This document shows positions 1 to 6,189 of a stretch of 7,047 nt of DNA, piece after piece; positions within the stretch are counted from its first letter, which is position 1, and the number at the start of each line of letters is the position of its first letter. The notes beneath the pieces are model-generated. The model was given only the letters and a program-made list of their open reading frames with translations. It ran no database searches and was not told where the DNA came from. This DNA is from Eubacteriales Family XIII. Incertae Sedis bacterium (GTDB lineage: Bacteria > Bacillota > Clostridia > Peptostreptococcales > Anaerovoracaceae): contig JAISML010000129.1 of NCBI GenBank assembly GCA_031276775.1, positions 1 to 7,047 of the forward strand, written 5' to 3'. The translations under genes and the position numbers were made by a program.

Positions 1-471
1 GATGCGTTGCATATCCGCCACCCCTTCATCCGTCGATCGCCCATCACCGACCAGCATCGTATACCGATCCAGAAAATGCGTGTCTCCGCCCTCCAAAATA
101 CCTGTCCGCACCCTTCCCGCGACCTCAAAACCGCAGGCTTCCAAATATGCGCCGGCGACGTCCAGTTCCCCCGGCCTGTAAGGATATTTAAACTTTCCCA
201 GCAACGCGCCGACCGGGGACATAAATCCCATGTCCCTCGTCCACGCTTGCCCCTGCAGGTCGGATCGGGGCGGTTCAAAGTACACGACCGTCCCCGCGCT
301 TGCCATTGCGGCGGCCAGCGCTTTCATTTCGCGCACGCCGATCTGTTTGTCGTACACCGCGCCCGCCGCCAAATTCCTGTTGGTGATTTCATTGACCGGC
401 ATGTATTCCATGTAGGTCGGCAAACACAGCAAAACGCTTTTCAATTTCCCAAATTCATTGTTTACGTACAC
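1..471 (-). CDS. Amidinotransferase / dimethylargininase-like protein, N-terminal part (3' end beyond window)
   Basis: This frame is open for 157 codons and runs off the left edge. The first codons read V-Y-V-N-N-E-F-G-K-L-K-S-V-L-L, the usual opening strand of the guanidino-modifying (arginine deiminase / DDAH / amidinotransferase) superfamily. W-T-R-D lies at residues 77-80 and G-I-L-E-G-G-D at 124-130. In the family, an acidic residue of the first motif binds the guanidinium, and the Glu of EGGD assists the catalytic His. The catalytic His and Cys would lie further along, outside the window. Such enzymes hydrolyse or transfer the amidino group of arginine-like substrates; the exact substrate cannot be told here. 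The GTG start is chosen because GAAGG (479-483) sits 7 bases upstream and no in-frame ATG precedes it. The next ATG would delete the first strand. The gene follows the transporter by 26 bases and is probably its co-transcribed partner. Superfamily fairly sure, subfamily uncertain. Confidence 0.8.
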   Translation of the reverse strand, partial: MYVNNEFGKLKSVLLCLPTYMEYMPVNEITNRNLAAGAVYDKQIGVREMKALAAAMASAGTVVYFEPPRSDLQGQAWTRDMGFMSPVGALLGKFKYPYRPGELDVAGAYLEACGFEVAGRVRTGILEGGDTHFLDRYTMLVGDGRSTDEGVADMQRI

Positions 472-478
472 AGCGACA

Positions 479-490
479 CCTTCTTTCCTC
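479..490 (-). promoter_or_regulatory. Ribosome binding site supporting the GTG start at 471
   Basis: On the minus strand this stretch reads GAGGAAAGAAGG. The GAAGG end lies 7 bases before the GTG at 471, normal spacing for a purine-rich site. It supports a GTG start rather than the in-frame ATG about 20 codons downstream. It sits in the 26-base gap after the transporter stop, with no room for a separate promoter, so translation from a shared message is likely. Confidence 0.55.
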
Positions 491-497
491 AGGGGGG

Positions 498-2066
498 TTA
501 TGCGGGGTTGCCCGCGTCCGCGTTCATGACGCGCGCATCACGTCTGCGCGTGAACTTGCTCAGGACGATCAGCAGCAATACAAACACCGCAACGCCGACA
601 AGCAACGGTATGATGGGATTGGCCATGAAACCGGCGGCCAGAAACCCGGAGGCCGCCGCGGCGGCTGCTGTGATCGCGTACGGAATCTGTGTTTTGCAAT
701 GATCCAAATGACTGCACTGCGCCCCCGCGGACGAGATGATGGTCGTATCGCATATGGGAGAGCAATGATCCCCGAACACCACGCCGCTCAGCACGGCGGC
801 CAAGGTGGCCGGCAAATTGGCGTCCATGGCCACACCCATCGGCAGGGCAATGGGAACCATGATCGCAATCGAACCCCAACCCGAACCTGTCGCGAAAGTG
901 ATGACGCAGGTGATGACAAAGACGAGGATCGGAATCAGAAAGCCCACCTGCGCATCGGCGACCAGACGCACGAGATATTCCCCCGTCCCCATCGTCTCGC
1001 ATATGCTGCCCAGCATCCAGGCGCAGGTCATAAACACAACGACGAGCACCATGCTCTTCATCCCGACGACAACGGCGCTGACGGATTCGCGGAATTTCAC
1101 CGAACCGCGGAGTTTGTAAAAGACGGCGCCGATGACAATGGCGCCCATCGTGGAATAAAAGAGACCGCTTATGGAGTCCGCTTCCTGAAAAGTCGTCACA
1201 AAGGATGCGCCGTCAAACAGACCGCCGGTCCAAAACATCACGAGAAACGCGATGACCAACAGCGCGGCGACCGGCAAAATCAGATCGATCCACCGCCCTT
1301 TCGGGGAAATCTCCATGTCGTTGAACTCGCTGCCGACCATGACGCTGCTTTCGTCGGCTTCCGATTCATTCAGCTTTCCTTCCGTCACGGCTCTTTTTTC
1401 CGCTCTCGCCATCGGTCCGAAATCCAGATTGAAGTACACGACGAGCGGAACAAGAAGCAACGCAAAGATCGCATACATATTGAACGGAATCGCATGCAGG
1501 TACAAAACCAAGGGCGCGTCGGCAATTTCAAGCGTCGCATACGTCGTCGCCAAAATTCCCAGCAAATAAGCGACCCAACTCGATACGGGCGTTAACGTGC
1601 ACATTGACGCGGACGTCGAGTCTATGATGTAAGCCAACTTCTCCCTGGAGACTCTTTTTGCATCGGTGATCGGCCGCATGACCGGACCGATCAGCATGCA
1701 GTTGAAATAATCATCGAAAAAAATGCATATGCCCGTCATCCATGCCGCCAGTTGCACCCCGTTGCGCGTTTTGATCTTCTTCGACATGGCTCCCGCAAAC
1801 GCATTGCTGCCTCCGCTTTTGATCATGAGCCCCACCAACCCTCCAAGAAACACAACGATCAGCACGATCATGATATTTTCCACATTGCCCAGGATTTCCG
1901 CCACGCCATCCATGGTCGCCCGGAACGCAAGCAGCGGATTGCAGTGGCTTATCGCAAAATAGCCCGCATATACGGCCGCAATGATGGAGAGCAACACATC
2001 TTTCGTCACAATCGCAAGCGCAATGGCAATCAAAGGCGGAAGCACTGAAATAAAACCGTAATCCAT
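498..2066 (-). CDS. NhaC-family Na+/H+ antiporter-like secondary transporter
   Basis: A 522-residue polytopic inner-membrane protein with about 11-13 hydrophobic segments, for example near residues 5-35, 64-82, 107-117, 155-176, 195-212, 260-280, 305-317, 330-352, 374-392, 398-412 and 484-503. Family hallmarks are F-F-D-D-Y-F-N at 116-122, the D-S-T-S-A-S stretch from 149 leading into T-P-V-S-S-W, A-T-G-S-G-W-G-S at 392-399, and G-D-H-C-S-P-I-C-D-T-T at 432-442. These match the NhaC family (Pfam Na_H_antiporter). A charged cytoplasmic-type loop spans about 217-258. Characterised relatives exchange sodium for protons or, as in MleN, malate for lactate, and many clustered members probably carry amino or organic acids. 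Here it may move the substrate or product of the neighbouring enzymes (inference). The ATG at 2066 has AGGAGGG (2074-2080) 7 bases upstream. The protein ends with a short basic and polar tail. Family sure; substrate unknown. Confidence 0.9.
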   Translation of the reverse strand: MDYGFISVLPPLIAIALAIVTKDVLLSIIAAVYAGYFAISHCNPLLAFRATMDGVAEILGNVENIMIVLIVVFLGGLVGLMIKSGGSNAFAGAMSKKIKTRNGVQLAAWMTGICIFFDDYFNCMLIGPVMRPITDAKRVSREKLAYIIDSTSASMCTLTPVSSWVAYLLGILATTYATLEIADAPLVLYLHAIPFNMYAIFALLLVPLVVYFNLDFGPMARAEKRAVTEGKLNESEADESSVMVGSEFNDMEISPKGRWIDLILPVAALLVIAFLVMFWTGGLFDGASFVTTFQEADSISGLFYSTMGAIVIGAVFYKLRGSVKFRESVSAVVVGMKSMVLVVVFMTCAWMLGSICETMGTGEYLVRLVADAQVGFLIPILVFVITCVITFATGSGWGSIAIMVPIALPMGVAMDANLPATLAAVLSGVVFGDHCSPICDTTIISSAGAQCSHLDHCKTQIPYAITAAAAAASGFLAAGFMANPIIPLLVGVAVFVLLLIVLSKFTRRRDARVMNADAGNPA

Positions 2067-2151
2067 GAACGATCCCTCCTATTCCGTTTTCCCAACAACT
2101 CCACTCAAAAACAGCCTGCATACAAAAGGATAGGCAGACATTGCGCATGAA
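2067..2151 (-). other. Intergenic gap between E2 and the transporter
   Basis: These 85 bases separate the E2 stop from the transporter start. The only clear element is the transporter ribosome binding site at 2074-2080. A weak imperfect stem with TGCC and GCAG-type arms followed by a short T run can be drawn in the first half, but it is too poor to call a terminator. I find no convincing -35/-10 pair. Readthrough into the transporter is therefore the default expectation. Confidence 0.5.
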
Positions 2152-3327
2152 TCATCCGATCGGCGACGCGGTTCCCCCTTCCAGGATTTCGGCAATTGCC
2201 GCAAGAAAATCCGCAGCTTCGGCGCCGTCCAAAACGCGGTGATCCACAGCAAGCGAGAGGGTCAGGACAGGGACGGACTTCAGCGCTCCCGACGAAACCG
2301 CAGGCTGCCGCTTTACGCGGCCCGCGGACAGGATGGCGGCTTGCGGAGGATTGATGATCGCGAAAAATCGGTCAATGCCAAAGGATGCGAGATTTGTAAC
2401 CGTGAAAGTGCCGTCTTCCATATCCTCCGGTCCGATCTGACCGTCGAGCGCTTTTCGAACCAAGGCGCGCCGCCTTTCCGAAAGCGCATCCAATCCCAAT
2501 TTGTCCGCATCGCGCACCACGGGGACGACGAGCCCCTTGGGCGAGGCAACCGCATATCCGACGTTCACGGAAGGGTTGTACCAGATCTCATCCGCATAAT
2601 AACCCGCATTGGCGAGGGGATGGGCCGCAAGCGCTTTCGCGGCCGCAGCCAAAAGATAATCTCCGATCCCGATTTTTCCGCCCTGATCGATCGCCGCTTG
2701 GCGTTCTTCCTCAAGTGCGCTCAGATCCACGTCCCTGACGAGCCAAAAGTGCGGAATTTCGCGGAAACTGTAAGACAAACGCTCCGCCGTGCGCTTCTGT
2801 ATCCTGCTTCGCTCCGCTTTTTCTTTGCCTTCCGTGCGATATTCAAACGGCGCTGCGGGGCGGGGCGGGGCAATGTCGCTTTCACCCCGCAGATAGGCTT
2901 CGACGTCCTCTTTTTCAATCACGGATCCTTTCGGGCGGATCAAAGCGAGATCCGCCGAATGCTCTTTTGCATACTTCCGGGCGGCGGGCGTTGCAAGCGC
3001 CTTGTTCCGCTTTCCGACCGAAACCGCGGGAGCGTCGGTCCGCGCGGCGTGCGGGATCTCCCCCGCGCCTGCCGCCGCAGAAGCTTCGTCTTCCGTGCGA
3101 AGCGTCACGATCGGCGCGCCCACGGGCAATTCTTCCCCGACGGCTGCGGTGATTTCCGCCACAGCGCCCTTGTATTCGCTCTCGACGTCTATCACCGCTT
3201 TGTCCGTCTCCAATTGGAACAGCACATCGCCGACGTTCACATCGTCCCCGGGCTTTACAAAAATATCGACAATCAAACCTTTCGTCATGTTCAGTCCGTG
3301 CTTTGGTATTTTCACCGGTACATTCAT
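2152..3327 (-). CDS. Lipoyl-dependent dihydrolipoamide acyltransferase (E2) of a 2-oxoacid/acetoin dehydrogenase complex
   Basis: The 391-residue protein has the standard E2 order. One lipoyl domain covers about 1-78, with the lipoylated Lys43 in E-T-D-K-A. An Ala/Pro-rich linker follows. A peripheral-subunit-binding domain lies at about 110-146 (A-T-P-A-A-R-K-Y-A through E-D-V-E-A-Y-L). After a second linker comes the catalytic acyltransferase domain from about 172, ending in D-H-R-V-L-D-G with His363 and Asp367 as active-site residues. It takes the acyl group from E1 onto its lipoyl arm and passes it to coenzyme A in the cytoplasm. A single lipoyl domain and short length fit the AcoC/PdhC type. 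It directly follows the short-chain dehydrogenase: its AGGAGG (3335-3340) overlaps that gene's TAG stop, with 7 bases to the ATG, indicating translational coupling. No E3 gene is visible; the binding domain shows one is needed, encoded off-window or shared with another complex. Acyl specificity is not readable. Confidence 0.93.
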   Translation of the reverse strand: MNVPVKIPKHGLNMTKGLIVDIFVKPGDDVNVGDVLFQLETDKAVIDVESEYKGAVAEITAAVGEELPVGAPIVTLRTEDEASAAAGAGEIPHAARTDAPAVSVGKRNKALATPAARKYAKEHSADLALIRPKGSVIEKEDVEAYLRGESDIAPPRPAAPFEYRTEGKEKAERSRIQKRTAERLSYSFREIPHFWLVRDVDLSALEEERQAAIDQGGKIGIGDYLLAAAAKALAAHPLANAGYYADEIWYNPSVNVGYAVASPKGLVVPVVRDADKLGLDALSERRRALVRKALDGQIGPEDMEDGTFTVTNLASFGIDRFFAIINPPQAAILSAGRVKRQPAVSSGALKSVPVLTLSLAVDHRVLDGAEAADFLAAIAEILEGGTASPIG

Positions 3328-3334
3328 CCGTCAA

Positions 3335-3340
3335 CCTCCT
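3335..3340 (-). promoter_or_regulatory. E2 ribosome binding site overlapping the upstream stop codon
   Basis: AGGAGG on the minus strand shares bases with the TAG stop of the short-chain dehydrogenase (3339-3341) and lies 7 bases before the E2 ATG at 3327. A ribosome ending the upstream gene would stop directly over this site, which favours coupled translation of the two proteins. Confidence 0.7.
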
Positions 3341-4133
3341 ATTCCATAAAAAATCCGCCGTTTACGTTGATCACCTGACCCGTTACAAACGAAGACTGAT
3401 CGGAAGCAAGGAATGCGCAAACATTGGCGACATCTTCCGTGGTACCCATTCGTCTCATCGGCGTTTCGGCTTCCGACTCGGCAATCAGATCCTCAACGGT
3501 ACGGCCTTCCCTTTCCGCCATTTCCCGGAAGCATTGTTCGAGCATATCCGTCCAATGATCCCCCGGCGCGACGCCGTTCACGCGAATCCCCAGCGGTGAA
3601 AGCTCCGCGGCGGCTGCCTGCGTGAGATGAAGCACGGCCCGCTTGCATGTGCCGTACGCGGCTTCTCCGGGGAAAACGCGTTTCCCGCCCATCGACGACA
3701 GGTTGACAATCGCGCCCGGAATATGTTTTTCCAGCATTTTCTCCGCCACGGATTTTGTACACAAAAAACTTCCCTTGACCATCACGTTGTACATCAAATC
3801 CCAATCGGACGGAAGATAATCGAGGAAAGCTTTCGCGCGCAGGATGCCGGCATTGTTGATCAGAATGTCCACTTGTCCGAATGAGGAGATCGCGTGATCC
3901 ACCATGGATCGCACCGACGTTTCGTCCGCGATGTCGCATTGAAATGCCTCGGCGATCCCGCCTGCCGACCGAATGCAGTCGGCCAACGGTTCAATGGCGT
4001 CGAGTGCGCGCACATCGGCCAAGAGCAGACGGCAGCCTTCCTTGGACAAACGGGTTGCGATTGCAAACCCCATACCCCTGCGGCTTCCGACCCCGGTCAC
4101 AATGGCCGTTTTTCCGTTTAAATCTTCATACAT
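3339..4133 (-). CDS. Classical short-chain dehydrogenase/reductase (SDR), NAD(H)-type
   Basis: A 264-residue single-domain Rossmann oxidoreductase of normal classical-SDR length. The nucleotide-binding motif is T-G-V-G-S-R-R-G-M-G at 13-22. Asp40 at the end of the second strand (L-L-L-A-D) suggests NAD(H) rather than NADP(H). N-N-A-G is at 93-96, and the catalytic set is Asn116, Ser147, Tyr160 and Lys164 (Y-G-T-C-K). The C-terminus has the usual V-T-G-Q-V-I-N-V-N-G-G ending. Such enzymes interconvert alcohols and ketones. Its place between E1 beta and E2 suggests it makes or reduces the substrate of the complex, as the butanediol dehydrogenase beside aco genes does in pseudomonads (inference). 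It starts 11 bases after the E1 beta stop. Its site, TAAGG overlapping the E1 beta TAA stop, is weaker than those of its neighbours, so it probably relies on coupling. Substrate unknown; family certain. Confidence 0.93.
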   Translation of the reverse strand: MYEDLNGKTAIVTGVGSRRGMGFAIATRLSKEGCRLLLADVRALDAIEPLADCIRSAGGIAEAFQCDIADETSVRSMVDHAISSFGQVDILINNAGILRAKAFLDYLPSDWDLMYNVMVKGSFLCTKSVAEKMLEKHIPGAIVNLSSMGGKRVFPGEAAYGTCKRAVLHLTQAAAAELSPLGIRVNGVAPGDHWTDMLEQCFREMAEREGRTVEDLIAESEAETPMRRMGTTEDVANVCAFLASDQSSFVTGQVINVNGGFFME

Positions 4134-4144
4134 CGCACCATACC

Positions 4145-5119
4145 TTACTTCATCAATTCATGCGCCGCTTCAACAATTCGATTCCTGTTCGGCAGATATA
4201 TCTTTTCCAATGCGGGCGTAAAGGGGATCGGCGTGAAAGGCGCGCCGATACGCCGAATCGGCGCTTCCAGCGAATACAGAGCCCGCTCCGCCACGCAGGC
4301 GGCTATCTCCGCGCCAAAACCGCTGTTTACGATCGCATCGTGGGCGACGATCAGCTTTCCCGTTTTTTCCACGCTGCCGATGATCGCATCGATATCCAAC
4401 GGATACAAACTCCGCAGATCGATGACTTCGGCGTCTATCCCTTCCTCTTGCAGGATCGCCGCGGCTTCCATGGACTCATGGTACATGCGGTGGTAGGTTA
4501 CAATGGAAAGATCGTTGCCCTCACGGGCGACGCGCGCCTTGCCGATCGGAATCGCGTAGGCTTCATCCGGCACTTCGCTTTCCATGCCGTAGATCTGCCC
4601 ATGCTCCAGAAAGATGACCGGGTTGTCGTCGCGAATGGCGGATATCAGCAAACCTTTCGCATCCGTCGCCGTACTGGGCGCCAATACGATCAGTCCGGGG
4701 AATTGCGTGAAGAGGTTTTCGAGATTTTGACTGTGCTGCGCAGCGGCGTTGCCCTCCCCTCCGCAGGCCGTGCGAATCACCATCGGAAGCCGAATCTTTC
4801 CCCCGAACATATAGTGCATCTTGGCTGCCTGATTCGCGATCTGATCGAAACAGACCAAAGCGAAATCCACCAACATCAGCTCCACCACGGGACGCAGCCC
4901 GGTTGCCGCGCTGCCGATGGCAAGACCCACGATCGCCGATTCGGTGATCGGGGTATCGACGACGCGCCCCGCGCCGAATTGCGCATGGAGATCGTGCGTC
5001 GCGTAAAAGCACCCGCCCCAAACGCCAATGTCCTCCCCGGCGAGAAATACATTTGCGTCGCGTTCCATTTCCTGTCTCAACGCTTCATTGATCGCGTCGC
5101 AATAGGATAAAGTCCTCAT
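4145..5119 (-). CDS. acoB: Thiamine-dependent E1 beta subunit, acetoin dehydrogenase type (AcoB-like)
   Basis: A 324-residue beta subunit of a heterotetrameric 2-oxoacid dehydrogenase E1, of usual family length. It opens M-R-T-L-S-Y-C-D-A-I-N-E-A-L and has the pyrimidine-binding domain with D-T-P-I-T-E (Glu60, expected to activate the thiamine diphosphate aminopyrimidine) and the conserved Q-H-S-Q-N-L-E (His129). The transketolase C-terminal domain follows from about 200, with V-I-D-L-R-S-L-Y-P-L-D near 232-242. Together with E1 alpha it decarboxylates or cleaves the substrate and reductively acylates E2. It follows E1 alpha by 19 bases and precedes the SDR by 11. The ATG at 5119 is chosen because AGGAGGG lies 7 bases upstream and homology begins there; an in-frame upstream ATG at 5263 would sit inside E1 alpha with unrelated basic sequence. 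Acetoin-type assignment rests on the partner subunit; pyruvate or branched-chain use is not excluded. Confidence 0.92.
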   Translation of the reverse strand: MRTLSYCDAINEALRQEMERDANVFLAGEDIGVWGGCFYATHDLHAQFGAGRVVDTPITESAIVGLAIGSAATGLRPVVELMLVDFALVCFDQIANQAAKMHYMFGGKIRLPMVIRTACGGEGNAAAQHSQNLENLFTQFPGLIVLAPSTATDAKGLLISAIRDDNPVIFLEHGQIYGMESEVPDEAYAIPIGKARVAREGNDLSIVTYHRMYHESMEAAAILQEEGIDAEVIDLRSLYPLDIDAIIGSVEKTGKLIVAHDAIVNSGFGAEIAACVAERALYSLEAPIRRIGAPFTPIPFTPALEKIYLPNRNRIVEAAHELMK

Positions 5120-5126
5120 GTACGAG

Positions 5127-5133
5127 CCCTCCT
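5127..5133 (-). promoter_or_regulatory. E1 beta ribosome binding site deciding its start
   Basis: AGGAGGG on the minus strand lies 7 bases before the ATG at 5119 and just after the E1 alpha TAA stop (5139-5141). It fixes the E1 beta start at 5119 against the longer in-frame ATG at 5263, which lies within the E1 alpha coding region. Confidence 0.75.
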
Positions 5134-5138
5134 GTATC

Positions 5139-6101
5139 TTATACGTATACGTTTTCAAACAATGCCTCGGGCTTTGGATAAGAACTTCCGATCGCAAATT
5201 GGACCGCGTTCTCAATCTTTGCCACGCACGCATCCCATACCGCGTCGAGTTCTTCCTCCGCAAACCATGCTTTTGACAAAGCCTGTCTGCGAAAATTCTT
5301 CAAAGGATCCTTGGCGAGCCATTCTTCCACTTCGCGCTCCGATCGATAATTGCAGCCGTCGCCTTCCGCGTGCCCGCGTATTCTGTACGTTTTGCATTCC
5401 AACAGAACAGGACCCTGCCCGTTCTTCGCGAGCGCAATGGCCTCGGACGATTTCTCCTTCACGTCCAATACGTCGTTTCCGTCGCAGATCATGCCCGGAA
5501 TATTGTAGGCTTTCGCGCGATCGGCTATGTTTTCCACGTTTTGATGTTTCGAACAATGCAGGGAAATACCGTACTGATTGTTTTCGCACACATATACGAT
5601 CGGCAGGTTCCATATGGACGCCATGTTCAGGGATTCGTGAAAGCCGCCTTGGTTGCTGGCTCCGTCTCCGAAGAAGCAGACCGCAACCTGATCGCTTTTG
5701 CGGTATTTGATCGAAAATCCGACGCCGGCCGCTATGGGGATCCCTCCGCCCACGATGCCGTTGGCGCCCACAATACCGCAATCCAAATCGCAGATGTGCA
5801 TGCTGCCGCCTTTGCCGCCGCAGTAACCGGTCGCTTTGCCGTACAATTCGGCCATCATGCGATCGACGTCCCCGCCCTTTGCGATCAGATGACCGTGACC
5901 GCGATGCGTGCTTGTAATCAGATCCGATCTGCGCAAATTCGAGCAGACGCCCGCGGCAATCGCTTCTTCTCCGATGTAAAGATGGAGAAAACCCGGCAAT
6001 TTGCCTTTGGCGGTCAGTTCCACACCCTTTTCCTCAAAACAGCGAATGACGCACATTGTTTCAAACAGGGATTTCAATTCTTTTTTTTGCGGTTCCAACA
6101 T
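5139..6101 (-). CDS. acoA: Thiamine-dependent E1 alpha subunit, acetoin dehydrogenase type (AcoA-like)
   Basis: A 320-residue alpha subunit. Characteristic stretches are G-K-L-P-G-F-L-H-L-Y-I-G-E-E-A at 33-47, the S-T-H-R-G-H-G-H block at 64-71, and G-G-K-G-G-S-M-H at 95-102. The thiamine diphosphate/Mg motif starts with G-D-G at 145-147 and closes with E-N-N at 173-175. The G-K-L-P-G-F and Y-G-K-A-T-G-Y-C-G-G-K-G-G-S stretches are of the AcoA/PdhA kind. With E1 beta it binds the cofactor and cleaves an alpha-hydroxyketone or 2-oxo acid, loading the acyl group on E2. The ATG at 6101 is preferred to an in-frame ATG at 6146 because GAGGAGG (6107-6113) lies 5 bases before it and the extra 15 residues are not family-like. 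The R-I-R-G-H-A-E-G-D loop (240-248) carries Ala after His. It is the first gene of the tightly spaced core. Fold and reaction class sure; acetoin as substrate only probable. Confidence 0.92.
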   Translation of the reverse strand: MLEPQKKELKSLFETMCVIRCFEEKGVELTAKGKLPGFLHLYIGEEAIAAGVCSNLRRSDLITSTHRGHGHLIAKGGDVDRMMAELYGKATGYCGGKGGSMHICDLDCGIVGANGIVGGGIPIAAGVGFSIKYRKSDQVAVCFFGDGASNQGGFHESLNMASIWNLPIVYVCENNQYGISLHCSKHQNVENIADRAKAYNIPGMICDGNDVLDVKEKSSEAIALAKNGQGPVLLECKTYRIRGHAEGDGCNYRSEREVEEWLAKDPLKNFRRQALSKAWFAEEELDAVWDACVAKIENAVQFAIGSSYPKPEALFENVYV

Positions 6102-6189
6102 AAATACCTCCTCACTTCTCACAGTCTTTGGGGTCGCGGAAGACACCGACGCATGCTTCGCCCGGCGCCGGTCCGCCGCAGAGAGGCGC
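6102..6189 (-). other. Gap upstream of E1 alpha with paired small palindromes
   Basis: This is the longest gap in the window (88 bases) and separates the M20 hydrolase from the E1-SDR-E2 core. It contains the perfect palindrome CCGGCGCCGG (6162-6171). Immediately beside it is an imperfect dyad CGACGCATGCTTCG (6147-6160, 12 of 14 bases symmetric, with GCATGC at its centre). The purine-rich start site of E1 alpha is at 6107-6113. There is no run of T after either symmetry, so a terminator is not supported, and I see no good -35/-10 pair. A protein-binding site is conceivable but unproven, since such symmetry arises easily in GC-rich sequence. Confidence 0.3.
6107..6113 (-). promoter_or_regulatory. 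Strong E1 alpha ribosome binding site deciding its start
   Basis: GAGGAGG on the minus strand sits 5 bases before the ATG at 6101. It is among the strongest sites in the window, and it identifies 6101 as the start rather than the in-frame ATG at 6146, which would place this site inside the coding sequence. Confidence 0.75.

Noticed and set aside
7..702. Plus-strand open frame of 231 codons
   Set aside because: Antisense to the amidinotransferase-like gene and the transporter end; the minus-strand frame has EGGD and WTRD motifs, this one has none.
699..1595. Plus-strand open frame of 298 codons
   Set aside because: Antisense to the NhaC-type transporter; very His/Arg/Asp-rich, as expected from reversed hydrophobic codons.
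2095..2140. Possible terminator after E2
   Set aside because: The stem is only about four pairs with mismatches, and the T run does not directly follow it.
2239..3378. Plus-strand open frame of 379 codons
   Set aside because: Antisense to the E2 gene, with Arg/His-rich low-sense product and no domain; explained by codon bias of E2.
3881..5110. Plus-strand open frame of 409 codons
   Set aside because: It is antisense to the SDR and E1 beta, both with full family motifs. Its product is rich in Arg, His and Pro with no recognisable domain, and no good ribosome binding site was seen; a shadow of GC-rich coding.
5140..5149. Palindrome TATACGTATA
   Set aside because: It falls on the last codons of E1 alpha (Val-Tyr-Val and stop) with no promoter context; likely chance.
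5120..5263. Longer E1 beta starting at the ATG at 5263
   Set aside because: The extension overlaps E1 alpha, is basic and unlike the family, and a strong ribosome binding site precedes the ATG at 5119.
6102..6146. Longer E1 alpha starting at the ATG at 6146
   Set aside because: The added 15 residues are not family-like and a GAGGAGG site lies 5 bases before the internal ATG at 6101.
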